Part shown: positions 48,432 to 56,695 of the stretch, in pieces
How the letters are laid out: every line of letters starts with the position of its first letter
How positions within the stretch are numbered: position 1 is the stretch's first letter
Origin: Pseudomonas sp. 8O
GTDB taxonomy: Bacteria; Pseudomonadota; Gammaproteobacteria; Pseudomonadales; Pseudomonadaceae
Assembly (NCBI RefSeq): GCF_902506495.1
Contig: NZ_LR733265.1
Coordinates: 1,012,587-1,076,586, forward strand
DNA length: 64,000 nt
Direction: 5' to 3'
Program-made: the position numbers and the translations under genes
The notes under the pieces: model-generated
What the model was told of the DNA's origin: nothing
Seen by the model: the letters and a program-made list of their open reading frames with translations, nothing else
The model's database searches: none

Positions 48432-49535
48432 ATGCAACGCAGAGCCTTTCTCGGCCTCAGTGCAGCGGCTGCCAGCCTGGCGGCGGCCGGCGCCTTCGGT
48501 GACTGGACGCTGTTCGGCCCATCCGGCCAGCCGTTGCTCTTGTCGGCCCGTGACGACGGTGACGGCAAACACTACGCGGTCGGCTATCGCCTCGACGGCG
48601 AACGCGCCTTCGCCACACAGGTGAACGAGCGCTGCCACGATGTAGTGCCGCACCCGAGCTTGCCTATGGCACTGTTCGTCGGCCGCCGCCCGAGTACCGA
48701 AAGCTACCTGATCGACACGCGCGACGGTCGCCTGCTGCAGACGCTCAGCTCGCCGGCCAGCCGCCACTTCAACGGCCATGCGGTGTTCCACAAGGGCGGT
48801 GAGTGGCTGTACGCCACCGAGAACGACACCACCGAGCCAGGCCGGGGCGTCATTGGCGTTTATCGCCTGCAAGGTGAGCATCTGCTGCGTGACAGTGAGC
48901 ACAGCAGCCACGGCGTCGGCCCGCACCAGCTGCTGTGGATGCCCGATGGCGAAACCCTGGTGGTGGCCAATGGCGGCATTCGCACTGAAGCGGAAAGCCG
49001 CGTGGACATGAATCTCGACGCCATGCAGGCCAGCCTGGTGCTGATCAAGCGCGACGGCAGCCTGGTCAGCCAGGAGTATCTGGCCGACCAGCGCAACAGC
49101 ATCCGCCACCTGGCCGTGGCACGCGACGGCACGGTGGTCAGCGGCCAGCAGTACATGGGCGACCTGCATGATCAGGTGCCGCTGCTGGCGATCAAGCGCC
49201 CCGGCCAACCGTTCCAGCCTTTCGCCCTGGGCGAGACGCAACGCGTGGCCATGAACCAGTACACCGCCAGCGTGGCGATCCACGATGAACTGCGCCTGTT
49301 GGCGATGACCGCACCGCGCGGCAACCGCTTCTTCATCTGGGATCTGGACAGCGCCCAGGTGCGCCTGGATGTGCCATTGCCGGACTGCGCAGGTGTTGGC
49401 GCGGTTGCCGACGGTTTCGTGGTCACTTCAGGCCAGGGTCGCTGCCGGCTGTACGACTGCCGCGGTGAGCGCATCGTCACCAACGCCCTGCAGCTACCTG
49501 CCGGCTTGTGGGACAACCACTTGCGCCTGGCCTGA
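48432..49535 (+). CDS. DUF1513 family protein with Tat signal
   Basis: The 367-residue protein starts MQRRAFLGLSAAAASLAAAGA, a twin-arginine signal, and then a beta-propeller-like repeat chain (LLSARDDGDGKHYAVGYRLDG; VVPHPSLPMALFVGRRP; HFNGHAVFHKGGEWLYATEND; GVGPHQLLWMPDGETLVVANGG). It matches DUF1513. ATG 48432 is used; TTG 48426 is possible but weak. As the third gene of the DUF1111-imelysin-DUF1513 unit, it is likely part of iron handling in the periplasm, though its own role is unknown. Confidence 0.85.
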   Translation: MQRRAFLGLSAAAASLAAAGAFGDWTLFGPSGQPLLLSARDDGDGKHYAVGYRLDGERAFATQVNERCHDVVPHPSLPMALFVGRRPSTESYLIDTRDGRLLQTLSSPASRHFNGHAVFHKGGEWLYATENDTTEPGRGVIGVYRLQGEHLLRDSEHSSHGVGPHQLLWMPDGETLVVANGGIRTEAESRVDMNLDAMQASLVLIKRDGSLVSQEYLADQRNSIRHLAVARDGTVVSGQQYMGDLHDQVPLLAIKRPGQPFQPFALGETQRVAMNQYTASVAIHDELRLLAMTAPRGNRFFIWDLDSAQVRLDVPLPDCAGVGAVADGFVVTSGQGRCRLYDCRGERIVTNALQLPAGLWDNHLRLA

Positions 49536-49540
49536 CGGGC

Positions 49541-50566
49541 TCAGGCGCTGCCGCGCTCGATCAGTTCGAACCCGACGTCCAGGCGCAGTGGCTGGCGTGC
49601 CGCCGCCGGTTCGGCGAAGCGCGCCAGCAGGGCATCGGCGATAGCGCAGCCGATGCGCGGTCCGTCCACCCGCACGGTGGAAAGCGGCGGGTAAGTGTGC
49701 GCCGCACTGGACAGGTCGCCGAAACCCATCACCGCAAGATCTTCAGGGATGCGCAGGCCACGGCTGAGCGCCTCGGCCATCACGCCTTGTGCCACGGTGT
49801 CGGAGCTGCAGACCACCACCTCGCCAGCGGCACCCTCCTGCAGCAGGCGCGCCAGGCCTTCGCGGCCAACCGCCAAGGTCGCCGGCGCAGGCAGGATCTG
49901 AGCCGCCACCGGCGCTGCAGCGTGCCCCTGCAGCGCTCCGACCAGACTGCGATAACGACGCATACCACGCGGGTCATCGATGCTCACCGCCGAGACCCGG
50001 CGGTAGCCCTTGCCGATCAGATAGCGCGCCACCGCCTGGCCCACGGCCTCGTGCGAAAAGCCGACCAGCATGTCCACCGGGTGCTCACACAGATCCCAAG
50101 CCTCGACCAGCGGGATACCGACTCGCGCCAGGCGCTCACGGCTCGCCAAGGTGTGCTCGGTGCCAGTCAGCACGATACCGTCCGGTCGACGACCCAACAC
50201 GGCCTCGAGCAATGCTTCCTCCTGCTCGGGGCTGTAGCCGGTAAGGCCCAGCAAGGTCTGGTAACCGGCAGTCGCGAGGCGGTCAGTCAGCGCCTGCACG
50301 GTGTCAGCGAAAATCGAGTTGGCAATGGTCGGCAGGAAGATCGCCACCAGCCGGCTGCGACTGGACGCCAGAGAGCCTGCCGCGAGATTGGGCACATAAC
50401 CGGTCGCCCGTACCGCCTCCAATACGCGCTTGCGGGTGGTATCGGTAACCACTTCGGGGCGGCCCAGTGCCCGCGATACAGTGATCGGCGACACCCCCGC
50501 CACCCTGGCGACATCGATCAGTGTCGGGACCGCACTGCTGCGGATGCCAGCAGGTTTCCTGCCCAT
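49541..50566 (-). CDS. LacI-family transcriptional regulator
   Basis: The 341-residue regulator has an N-terminal LacI helix-turn-helix (PTLIDVARVAGVSPITVSRALGRPEVVTDTTRKRVLEAVRATGYVPN) and a periplasmic-binding-protein-like core (LVAIFLPTIANSIFADTVQALTDRLATAGYQTLLG; LVEAWDLCEHPVDMLVGFSHEAVGQ; PEDLAVMGFGDL). This is the GntR/gluconate-like branch of the LacI family, so the effector is probably a sugar acid. ATG 50566 follows GGAGG with a six-base gap. It is divergent from udh and lies next to its promoter, but also next to the iron operon on the other side; regulation of the uronate genes is more likely. Confidence 0.85.
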   Translation of the reverse strand: MGRKPAGIRSSAVPTLIDVARVAGVSPITVSRALGRPEVVTDTTRKRVLEAVRATGYVPNLAAGSLASSRSRLVAIFLPTIANSIFADTVQALTDRLATAGYQTLLGLTGYSPEQEEALLEAVLGRRPDGIVLTGTEHTLASRERLARVGIPLVEAWDLCEHPVDMLVGFSHEAVGQAVARYLIGKGYRRVSAVSIDDPRGMRRYRSLVGALQGHAAAPVAAQILPAPATLAVGREGLARLLQEGAAGEVVVCSSDTVAQGVMAEALSRGLRIPEDLAVMGFGDLSSAAHTYPPLSTVRVDGPRIGCAIADALLARFAEPAAARQPLRLDVGFELIERGSA

Positions 50567-50628
50567 GTCACGCCTCCAGTCATTCGAGCGCCTCGCATCA
50601 TAGAGGCACTTCATCCCAGCCGAGATAC

Positions 50629-50641
50629 GTTGTCATACAAC
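50629..50641. promoter_or_regulatory. GTTGTCATACAAC operator, left site of the udh promoter region
   Basis: A perfect palindrome GTTGT-N3-ACAAC in the 376-bp space between the LacI gene and udh. The T-GT-N3-AC-A pattern is that of FadR-type GntR regulators, one of which is encoded at 56696-57451. Confidence 0.5.
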
Positions 50642-50846
50642 TTTAGTCATATAAGCTCCGAGAATGCCGGGCCTGCACCTGCCTGAGGCCACTCGCGCGA
50701 TGTTCAAATACACTGTACGGACACAAGAAAACACCGTATTAGAGCCTACCGAGCTGTAGTTTCCCTTACCATTCATGGGTGTTTTACAAGTTGGAGCTGC
50801 TCACTGAAACGCAGACTGAAGACCTCAATTTCCCCCCACTGTCGCG

Positions 50847-50875
50847 TTGACATTACCTGGGATGGTGCTGATAAT
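50847..50875 (+). promoter_or_regulatory. Sigma-70 promoter of the uronate operon
   Basis: TTGACA (50847-50852) and GATAAT (50870-50875) with a 17-bp spacer, about 68 bp upstream of the udh start. The -35 is perfect and the -10 one base off. The palindrome at 50884-50903 covers the expected transcription start, a repressor position. Confidence 0.75.
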
Positions 50876-50883
50876 CGGCCCAA

Positions 50884-50903
50884 GTCATACGACAACGTAT
50901 GAC
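50884..50903. promoter_or_regulatory. GTCATACGACAACGTATGAC operator over the udh start site
   Basis: An 8-bp perfect inverted repeat with a 4-bp centre. It contains GTATGACAA, the same 9-base core as the palindrome at 50629-50641 read on its other strand, and begins eight bases after the -10 element. It is probably bound by the FadR-type regulator of this locus. Confidence 0.6.
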
Positions 50904-50942
50904 AAACCAATAACAACAAGCAACAAGAGTCCAGGCCCCGCC

Positions 50943-51770
50943 ATGACCACGATCTCCAGCGAACTGCGCCCCTTCAATCGCCTGCTGCTGACCGGCGCTG
51001 CCGGCGGGCTGGGCAAGGTACTGCGCGAACGTCTGCGCCCCTACGCCACTATCCTGCGTCTGTCTGACATCGGTGAGATGGCACCGGCTGCCGGCCCCCA
51101 CGAAGAAGTGGTGCGCTGTGATCTGGCAGACAAAGCCGCCGTGCATCAGCTGATCGAAGGCGTCGACGCCATCCTGCACTTCGGTGGCGTCTCGGTCGAG
51201 CGCCCCTTCGAAGAAATTCTCGGCGCCAACATCTGTGGCGTATTCCATGTCTACGAAGCGGCCCGCCGCCATGGCGTTAAACGCGTTGTATTCGCCAGTT
51301 CCAACCACGTCATCGGTTTCTACAAGCAGGACGAACACCTCGACGCCAACTGCCTGCGTCGCCCGGATGGCTACTACGGCCTGTCCAAGTCCTATGGCGA
51401 GGACATGGCCAGCTTCTACTTCGATCGCTACGGCATCGAAACCGTCAGCATCCGCATCGGCTCCTCGTTCCCCGAACCCGCCAACCGCCGCATGATGAGC
51501 ACCTGGCTGAGCTACGACGACCTTACCCACCTGCTCGAACGCTGCCTCTACACCGAGAACGTCGGCCACACCGTGGTTTACGGCATGTCGGATAACCGCG
51601 ATGTGTGGTGGGACAACAGCAAGGCCGCGCACCTGGGCTTCACGCCCAAGGACAGCTCGGAAGTCTTCCGCGACAAGGTGCAAGCGCAGCCCATGCCGGC
51701 CGCTGACGATCCGGCGCGCATCTACCAGGGTGGGGCCTTCGTTGCCGCCGGCCCGTTCGGCGACGACTGA
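50943..51770 (+). CDS. udh: Uronate dehydrogenase
   Basis: The 275-residue extended SDR oxidises D-galacturonate or D-glucuronate to the aldaro-lactone with NAD. It has LLLTGAAGGLGKVLRERL (Gly-rich NAD loop), ILHFGGVSVERPFEEILGANICGVFHVYEAARRHGVKRVVFASSNHVIGFY (near 78-128), and the catalytic Tyr-x3-Lys in YYGLSKSYGEDMASFYFDRYG. The substrate-specific RIGSSFPEPANRRMMSTWL stretch is also present. ATG 50943 starts the domain; the in-frame upstream sequence lies over the promoter. It heads the uronate block, followed by a lactonase and the TRAP transporter. Confidence 0.92.
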   Translation: MTTISSELRPFNRLLLTGAAGGLGKVLRERLRPYATILRLSDIGEMAPAAGPHEEVVRCDLADKAAVHQLIEGVDAILHFGGVSVERPFEEILGANICGVFHVYEAARRHGVKRVVFASSNHVIGFYKQDEHLDANCLRRPDGYYGLSKSYGEDMASFYFDRYGIETVSIRIGSSFPEPANRRMMSTWLSYDDLTHLLERCLYTENVGHTVVYGMSDNRDVWWDNSKAAHLGFTPKDSSEVFRDKVQAQPMPAADDPARIYQGGAFVAAGPFGDD

Positions 51771-51822
51771 ACAGCACCCCTCGACCGCCCCAAGCCATAA
51801 CAACACGTAGAGCGCCACAGCC

Positions 51823-52698
51823 ATGACAGCCGAACTGATTGTCGATGCGCGCAACGCCACGGGTGAAAGCCCGGTGTGGAACGCTGCCGAACAGGCTCTT
51901 TACTGGGTCGACATCCCTGCCGCCCGCCTGCATCGCTGGTCCGCGGCCGGCGGCAAGACGCAGAGCTGGCAGGCCGACGAGATGCTCGCCTGCATCGCCA
52001 TGCATCCTGCCGGCGGCTGGATCGCCGGCATGCAGAGCGGCATCTTCCATCTGCGTCCGCAAGACGATGGCAGCGTACAGGCAGAGCGCCTGGCACAGGT
52101 CGAACATGCCCGCCCGCAGATGCGCTTCAACGACGGTCGCTGCGACCGCCAGGGTCGCTTCTGGGCCGGCACCATGCTGCTGGATATGGCCGCCGGTGCC
52201 CGCGTCGGCGCGCTGTATCGCTACGACGGTCAGTTGCAACAAATGCTCGACGATTTCATCGTGCCCAATGGCCTGGCCTTCAGCCCCGACGGACGCATCA
52301 TGTACCTGTCCGACTCGCACCCAAGCGTGCAGAGCGTCTGGGCCTTCGACTACGACATCGACACCGGCACGCCGCACAACCGCCGCCTGTTCATCGACAT
52401 GACACGGCACCCGGGCCGCCCCGATGGCGCGGCGATGGATGTCGACGGCTGCTACTGGATCTGCGGCAATGATGAAGGCTTGGTCCACCGTTTCACCCCC
52501 GACGGCCGCCTGGATCGCTCGCTCGCCGTGCCGGTGAAGAAGCCCGCCATGTGCGCCTTCGGTGGCGCCAATCTGGACACCCTGTTCGTGACCTCGATTC
52601 GCCCCGGCGGCGATCTCTCCGACCAGCCACTGGCAGGTGGTGTATTCGCCCTGCAGGCCGGTGTGCGCGGCATCGAGGAGCCTGCCTTCCAACCCTGA
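51823..52698 (+). CDS. SMP-30/gluconolactonase-family lactonase, probably aldaro-lactone hydrolase
   Basis: The 291-residue beta-propeller has the SMP-30 motifs: NATGESPVWNAAEQALYWVDIPAARLHRW (near 11-40, with a metal-ligand Glu), MRFNDGRCDRQGRFWAGTM (near 100-120), PNGLAFSPDGRIMYLSDS (near 147-164) and FRRLFIDM-like, DGAAMDVDGCYWICG (near 205). It opens the lactone produced by Udh, giving galactarate or glucarate. It starts 52 bp after udh, on the same strand, so co-transcription is expected. Confidence 0.88.
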   Translation: MTAELIVDARNATGESPVWNAAEQALYWVDIPAARLHRWSAAGGKTQSWQADEMLACIAMHPAGGWIAGMQSGIFHLRPQDDGSVQAERLAQVEHARPQMRFNDGRCDRQGRFWAGTMLLDMAAGARVGALYRYDGQLQQMLDDFIVPNGLAFSPDGRIMYLSDSHPSVQSVWAFDYDIDTGTPHNRRLFIDMTRHPGRPDGAAMDVDGCYWICGNDEGLVHRFTPDGRLDRSLAVPVKKPAMCAFGGANLDTLFVTSIRPGGDLSDQPLAGGVFALQAGVRGIEEPAFQP

Positions 52699-52775
52699 TC
52701 CGATTCACCCCGGGCCGCTCGCGGCACCGGACTCAAGCTGCTGTAAACCAACAACAACAAGACGGAGTTTTCCGC

Positions 52776-53750
52776 ATGAACCTCAAACGTAAGTTGCTTC
52801 TCGCCACACTTCCGCTAGCGCTCGGTCTGTCCTCCTTCGTACAGGCCGAGACGACCCTGAAGATTGCCGAAATCCACCCTGCTGGCTACCCGACCGTAGT
52901 CGCCATGGAAAACCTCGGCAAGAAGCTGGAAGCTGCCACCAACGGCGAGATCAAATCCCGCATGTTCGCCGGCGGCGTTCTCGGCTCCGAGAAGGAAGTC
53001 ATCGAGCAGACCCAGATCGGCGCCGTCCAGCTGACCCGCGTCAGCCTCGGCTCGGTCGGTTCGGTAGTTCCGGCCACCAACGTCTTCAACATGCCGTTCG
53101 TGTTCCGCGACGTCGACCACATGCGCAAGATCATCGACGGTGAGATCGGCCAGGAAATCCTCGACGCCATCACCAACTCCGACTTCAACATGGTCGGTCT
53201 GGCATGGATGGACGGCGGCAGCCGCAGCCTCTACACCAAGAAGCCGATACGCAGCATCGAAGACCTGAAAGGTATGAAGATCCGCGTAATGGGCAACCCG
53301 CTGTTCATCGATACCCTCAACGCCATGGGTGCAAACGGCATCGCCATGGACACCGGTGAAATCTTCAGCGCCCTACAGAGCGGCGTGATCGACGGCGCCG
53401 AGAACAATCCGCCTACCCTGCTCGAGCACAACCATTTCCGCTCCGCCAAGTACTACACCCAGACCCACCATCTGATCCTGCCCGAACCGCTGCTGATGTC
53501 CAAGACCACCTGGAACAAGCTGACGCCGGAACAGCAGGAACTGGTCAAGAAACTGGCCAAGGAAGCGCAACTGGAAGAGCGCCAGCTGTGGGACGAGAAG
53601 AGCGCCAGCAGCGTAGAGAAACTCAAGGCTGAAGGCGTCGAATTCATCGAAGTCGATACCAAGCCCTTCTACGATGCTACCGCCCCGGTTCGTGAGAAGT
53701 ACGGCGCGCAGTTCGTTGACCTGATTCAGCGTATCGAAGCCGTTCAGTAA
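52776..53750 (+). CDS. TRAP transporter solute-binding protein (DctP)
   Basis: The 324-residue protein has a signal peptide (MNLKRKLLLATLPLALGLSSFVQA), then ETTLKIAEIHPAGYPTVVAMENLGKKLEAATNGEIKSRMFAGGVLGSEKEVIEQTQIGAVQLTRV, the DctP fold. LKGMKIRVMGNPLFIDTLNAMGANGIAMDTGEIFSALQSGVIDGAENNPPTLLEH contains the Arg that binds a substrate carboxylate, as usual for TRAP systems. Its position in the uronate block indicates galacturonate/glucuronate or the aldarate. ATG 52776 has GGAG nine bases upstream. Confidence 0.92.
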   Translation: MNLKRKLLLATLPLALGLSSFVQAETTLKIAEIHPAGYPTVVAMENLGKKLEAATNGEIKSRMFAGGVLGSEKEVIEQTQIGAVQLTRVSLGSVGSVVPATNVFNMPFVFRDVDHMRKIIDGEIGQEILDAITNSDFNMVGLAWMDGGSRSLYTKKPIRSIEDLKGMKIRVMGNPLFIDTLNAMGANGIAMDTGEIFSALQSGVIDGAENNPPTLLEHNHFRSAKYYTQTHHLILPEPLLMSKTTWNKLTPEQQELVKKLAKEAQLEERQLWDEKSASSVEKLKAEGVEFIEVDTKPFYDATAPVREKYGAQFVDLIQRIEAVQ

Positions 53751-53809
53751 TCCACGCGCAAGCGCGCGGCGCCGGCACCTCGCCTGCGCCGCGCAACCGG
53801 TGAAGCCTC

Positions 53810-54337
53810 ATGAAAAACCTGGTTCTGGGCGTCAACGACGCCATCTACCGTGCCTGTATCGCAACCGCCGGCCTGGCGATCGTGATCATGGCTTTGATCA
53901 TCCCCTGGGGCGTATTCAGCCGTTACGCGCTGGGTCAAGGACTGGGCTGGCCCGAGCCTATTTCAGTGCTATTGATGGTGCTGTTCACCTTCGTCGGTGC
54001 CGCTGCTGGCTACCGTGCGGGGGCCCACATGGCTGTGACCTCACTGACCGATCGCCTGCCACAAGCACTGGTACCGCTGATCACATTGTTCGTGCGCCTG
54101 ATCATGGGTGGCATCGCGCTGTTCATGCTGATTTGGGGTTACAAACTCTGCGTAGCGACCTGGAACCAGTACCTCAGCACCCTACCCTCGGTACGCGTCG
54201 GCATCAGCTACATGCCAATCCCGGTGGGCGGTTTCATCACCCTCCTGTTCGTCATCGAGCAACTGCTGTACGGCGATCAACACAAGCGCCGTGCCGTCGA
54301 CTTCGAACACACTGAAGATTCCAAGGAGGCCGCGTAA
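53810..54337 (+). CDS. TRAP transporter small permease (DctQ)
   Basis: The 175-residue protein has four membrane helices: VNDAIYRACIATAGLAIVIMALIIPWGVFSRYALG, GWPEPISVLLMVLFTFVGAAAGYRAGAH, TLFVRLIMGGIALFMLIWGYKLC and YMPIPVGGFITLLFVIEQLLYG. The VFSRYALG and PVGGFITLLF parts are standard in DctQ. It pairs with the large permease that starts directly after its stop. The pair imports the substrate caught by DctP with a sodium gradient. Confidence 0.9.
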   Translation: MKNLVLGVNDAIYRACIATAGLAIVIMALIIPWGVFSRYALGQGLGWPEPISVLLMVLFTFVGAAAGYRAGAHMAVTSLTDRLPQALVPLITLFVRLIMGGIALFMLIWGYKLCVATWNQYLSTLPSVRVGISYMPIPVGGFITLLFVIEQLLYGDQHKRRAVDFEHTEDSKEAA

Positions 54338-55618
54338 ATGGATGCCGCCATTCTTTTGGGCAGTTTCATTGTCCTTATCCTGCTACGCGTCCCCGTTGCT
54401 TATTCGCTTGGCGTTTCCGCACTGATCGGCGCCTGGTGGATCGATATCCCCCTGCACGCCGTGATGATCCAGATCGCCGGTGGCGTGAACAAATTCTCCC
54501 TGCTGGCCATTCCATTCTTCGTCCTGGCCGGCGCAATCATGGCCGAAGGCGGCATGGCGCGGCGCCTGGTGGCGTTCGCCGGGGTGCTGGTCGGCTTCGT
54601 CCGTGGCGGCCTGTCGCTGGTCAACATCACCGCTTCGACCTTCTTCGGCGCCATCTCCGGCTCCTCACTGGCCGATACCGCCTCGGTCGGTTCGGTGCTG
54701 ATCCCGGAAATGGAAAAGAAAGGTTATCCGCGCGAGTTTTCCACCGCTGTGACCGTTTCCGGCTCGGTGCAGGCACTGCTCACACCGCCCAGCCACAACT
54801 CGGTGATCTACTCGCTGGCCGCTGGCGGCACGGTGTCCATCGCTGCCCTGTTCGTCGCCGGCATCGGCCCGGGCCTGCTGCTCAGCTTCACCATGGCCGC
54901 GCTGTGCCTGTGGTTCGCCAAGAAGCGCAACTACCCCAAGGGCGAAGTGATTCCGCTGCGCCAGGCACTGAAGATCTGCGTGGAAGCACTGTGGGGCCTG
55001 ATGACCATGTTCATCATCCTCGGCGGCATCCTCAGTGGCGTGTTCACCGCCACCGAATCGGCGGCTGTCGCGGTGGTCTGGGCGTTCTTCGTGACCATGT
55101 TCATCTACCGCGACTACAAGTGGCGTGAACTGCCGAAGATGCTGCACCGTACCGTGCGCACGCTGTCGATCGTGATGATCCTCATCGCCTTCGCCGCCAG
55201 CTTCGGCTACATCATGACCCTGATGCAGATTCCGGCGAAGATCACCACGGCGTTCCTGACCTTCTCGGACAACCGCTACGTGATCCTGATGTGCGTCAAC
55301 TTCATGCTGCTGGTGCTGGGCACGCTGATGGACATGGCGCCACTGATCCTGATCCTCACGCCGATTCTGCTGCCAGTGGTGACCTCCTTCGGCGTCGACC
55401 CGGTGCACTTCGGCATGATCATGCTGGTCAACCTCGGTATTGGACTGATCACGCCACCGGTAGGTGCGGTACTCTTCGTCGGCGCCGCAATCGGCAAGGT
55501 CACCATCGAAAACACCGTGAAGGCACTGCTGCCGTTCTACATCGCGCTGTTCACCGTGCTGATGGCCGTTACCTACATCCCTGCCATTTCGCTGTGGCTG
55601 CCGAGCGTCGTGCTCTGA
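54338..55618 (+). CDS. TRAP transporter large permease (DctM)
   Basis: The 426-residue protein has about twelve membrane helices and the DctM motifs: NKFSLLAIPFFVLAGAIMAEGGMARRLV (near 50-77), NITASTFFGAISGSSLADTASVGSVLIPEM, and TPPSHNSVIYSLAAGGTVSIAALFVAGIGPGLLL. The C-terminal NLGIGLITPPVGAVLFVGAAIGKV is the second family signature. The gene starts one base after the dctQ stop. A terminator at 55641-55664 ends the udh-to-dctM run. Confidence 0.92.
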   Translation: MDAAILLGSFIVLILLRVPVAYSLGVSALIGAWWIDIPLHAVMIQIAGGVNKFSLLAIPFFVLAGAIMAEGGMARRLVAFAGVLVGFVRGGLSLVNITASTFFGAISGSSLADTASVGSVLIPEMEKKGYPREFSTAVTVSGSVQALLTPPSHNSVIYSLAAGGTVSIAALFVAGIGPGLLLSFTMAALCLWFAKKRNYPKGEVIPLRQALKICVEALWGLMTMFIILGGILSGVFTATESAAVAVVWAFFVTMFIYRDYKWRELPKMLHRTVRTLSIVMILIAFAASFGYIMTLMQIPAKITTAFLTFSDNRYVILMCVNFMLLVLGTLMDMAPLILILTPILLPVVTSFGVDPVHFGMIMLVNLGIGLITPPVGAVLFVGAAIGKVTIENTVKALLPFYIALFTVLMAVTYIPAISLWLPSVVL

Positions 55619-55640
55619 CAGCAACCGGGCATTGAACGAC

Positions 55641-55670
55641 AACGCCGCCCAATCGGGCGGCGTTTTGCTT
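55641..55670 (+). terminator. Rho-independent terminator after dctM
   Basis: AACGCCGCCC (55641-55650), loop AATC, GGGCGGCGTT (55655-55664) then TTGCTTT. The stem is perfect. Confidence 0.85.
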
Positions 55671-55709
55671 TAGGGCCTGATTTTCAGGCTATGACAACAG
55701 GATTTCGTC

Positions 55710-56615
55710 ATGCAAGGTTCCACCCCATTTGCGCGTCACATTGCCGTCCTGATCCTCGCAACACTGGCTTGCTCGTTCGCGGGTAACCACATCGCTGCGC
55801 GGATCGCCTTCGACCACGACACCGGGCTGCTGCTGGCCATGCTCGCGCGTGCCGGCGTGACCCTGGTCGCGCTGGCCGCTCTGGTACTGTGGCGACGTGA
55901 ATCGCTGAAACTGGGTCGCGCCACCTGGAGCTGGCAGATCTTGCTGGGCCTGCTGATCGCCATTCAAAGCTTCTGCATCTACTCGGCCGTGGCGCGCATT
56001 CCCGTAGCCCTGGCGCTGCTGGTAGTCAACCTCTCGCCAATCCTGCTGGCACTGCTCACCTGGGCGCTCGGCGGTGCAGCGCCAACCCGACAGGCGCTGG
56101 CCATCATGGGCGTGATCCTCTTCGGCCTGGTGCTGGTGCTCGACGTTCCTGGCCGCCTGGCCAGCAGCGACGCGCCGGACGGCGAGTGGATGGCAGGCAT
56201 CCTGTTCAGCCTGACGGCCGCCGCCGTTTTCGCCGTGGCGTTGTGGATCACCGAAAATCGTCTGTCGAAAATCGCTGGCTCGGTACGCAGCATGCTGACC
56301 CTGGCCGTGGTGTTCAGCGCCTCGGCCCTGCTGGGCAGCAGCGGCCTTATTCCTGGCGGTTTGAGCCTGCCCAATGCCAGCACCGGCTGGATCGCACTGG
56401 CCTGCCTGGTCCTGCTCTATGGTGCAGCTTTTTCAACCCTGTTCATCTGCATGCCGCGTCTGAACATCGCGCGCAATGCACCGGTGATGAACATGGAGCC
56501 GGTGGCCGGCATGATCCTGGGCTGGCTGATTCTGGGGCAGGTATTGGGAGCCCTGCAGGTGATCGGCGGTTTGATCGTGGTCGGCGGTATCGTCGCCCTG
56601 GCCTATCGGCGCTAG
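55710..56615 (+). CDS. EamA/DMT-family permease
   Basis: The 301-residue permease has ten membrane segments in two EamA repeats (VLILATLACSFAGNHIAARIAFDHDTGLLLAMLARAGVTLVALAAL; then GEWMAGILFSLTAAAVFAVALWITENRL). It sits between the uronate transporter and the FadR-type regulator but behind a terminator, so it has its own promoter. It might export an acid by-product; the substrate is not readable. It is not related to the DMT gene at 4177 beyond family level. Confidence 0.83.
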   Translation: MQGSTPFARHIAVLILATLACSFAGNHIAARIAFDHDTGLLLAMLARAGVTLVALAALVLWRRESLKLGRATWSWQILLGLLIAIQSFCIYSAVARIPVALALLVVNLSPILLALLTWALGGAAPTRQALAIMGVILFGLVLVLDVPGRLASSDAPDGEWMAGILFSLTAAAVFAVALWITENRLSKIAGSVRSMLTLAVVFSASALLGSSGLIPGGLSLPNASTGWIALACLVLLYGAAFSTLFICMPRLNIARNAPVMNMEPVAGMILGWLILGQVLGALQVIGGLIVVGGIVALAYRR

Positions 56616-56652
56616 AGCGCGCCATGTGCGCTGATTTTTTCTCACTGCCAAA

Positions 56653-56685
56653 AGACACTCGGCGGCCCAGGGCCGCCGAGTGTCT
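56653..56685 (-). terminator. Terminator of the FadR-type regulator gene
   Basis: A 15-bp perfect stem (AGACACTCGGCGGCC / GGCCGCCGAGTGTCT) with loop CAG; on the minus strand it is followed by TTTT. It probably also stops the convergent EamA transcript. Confidence 0.8.
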
Positions 56686-56695
56686 GCGGGGAGTT

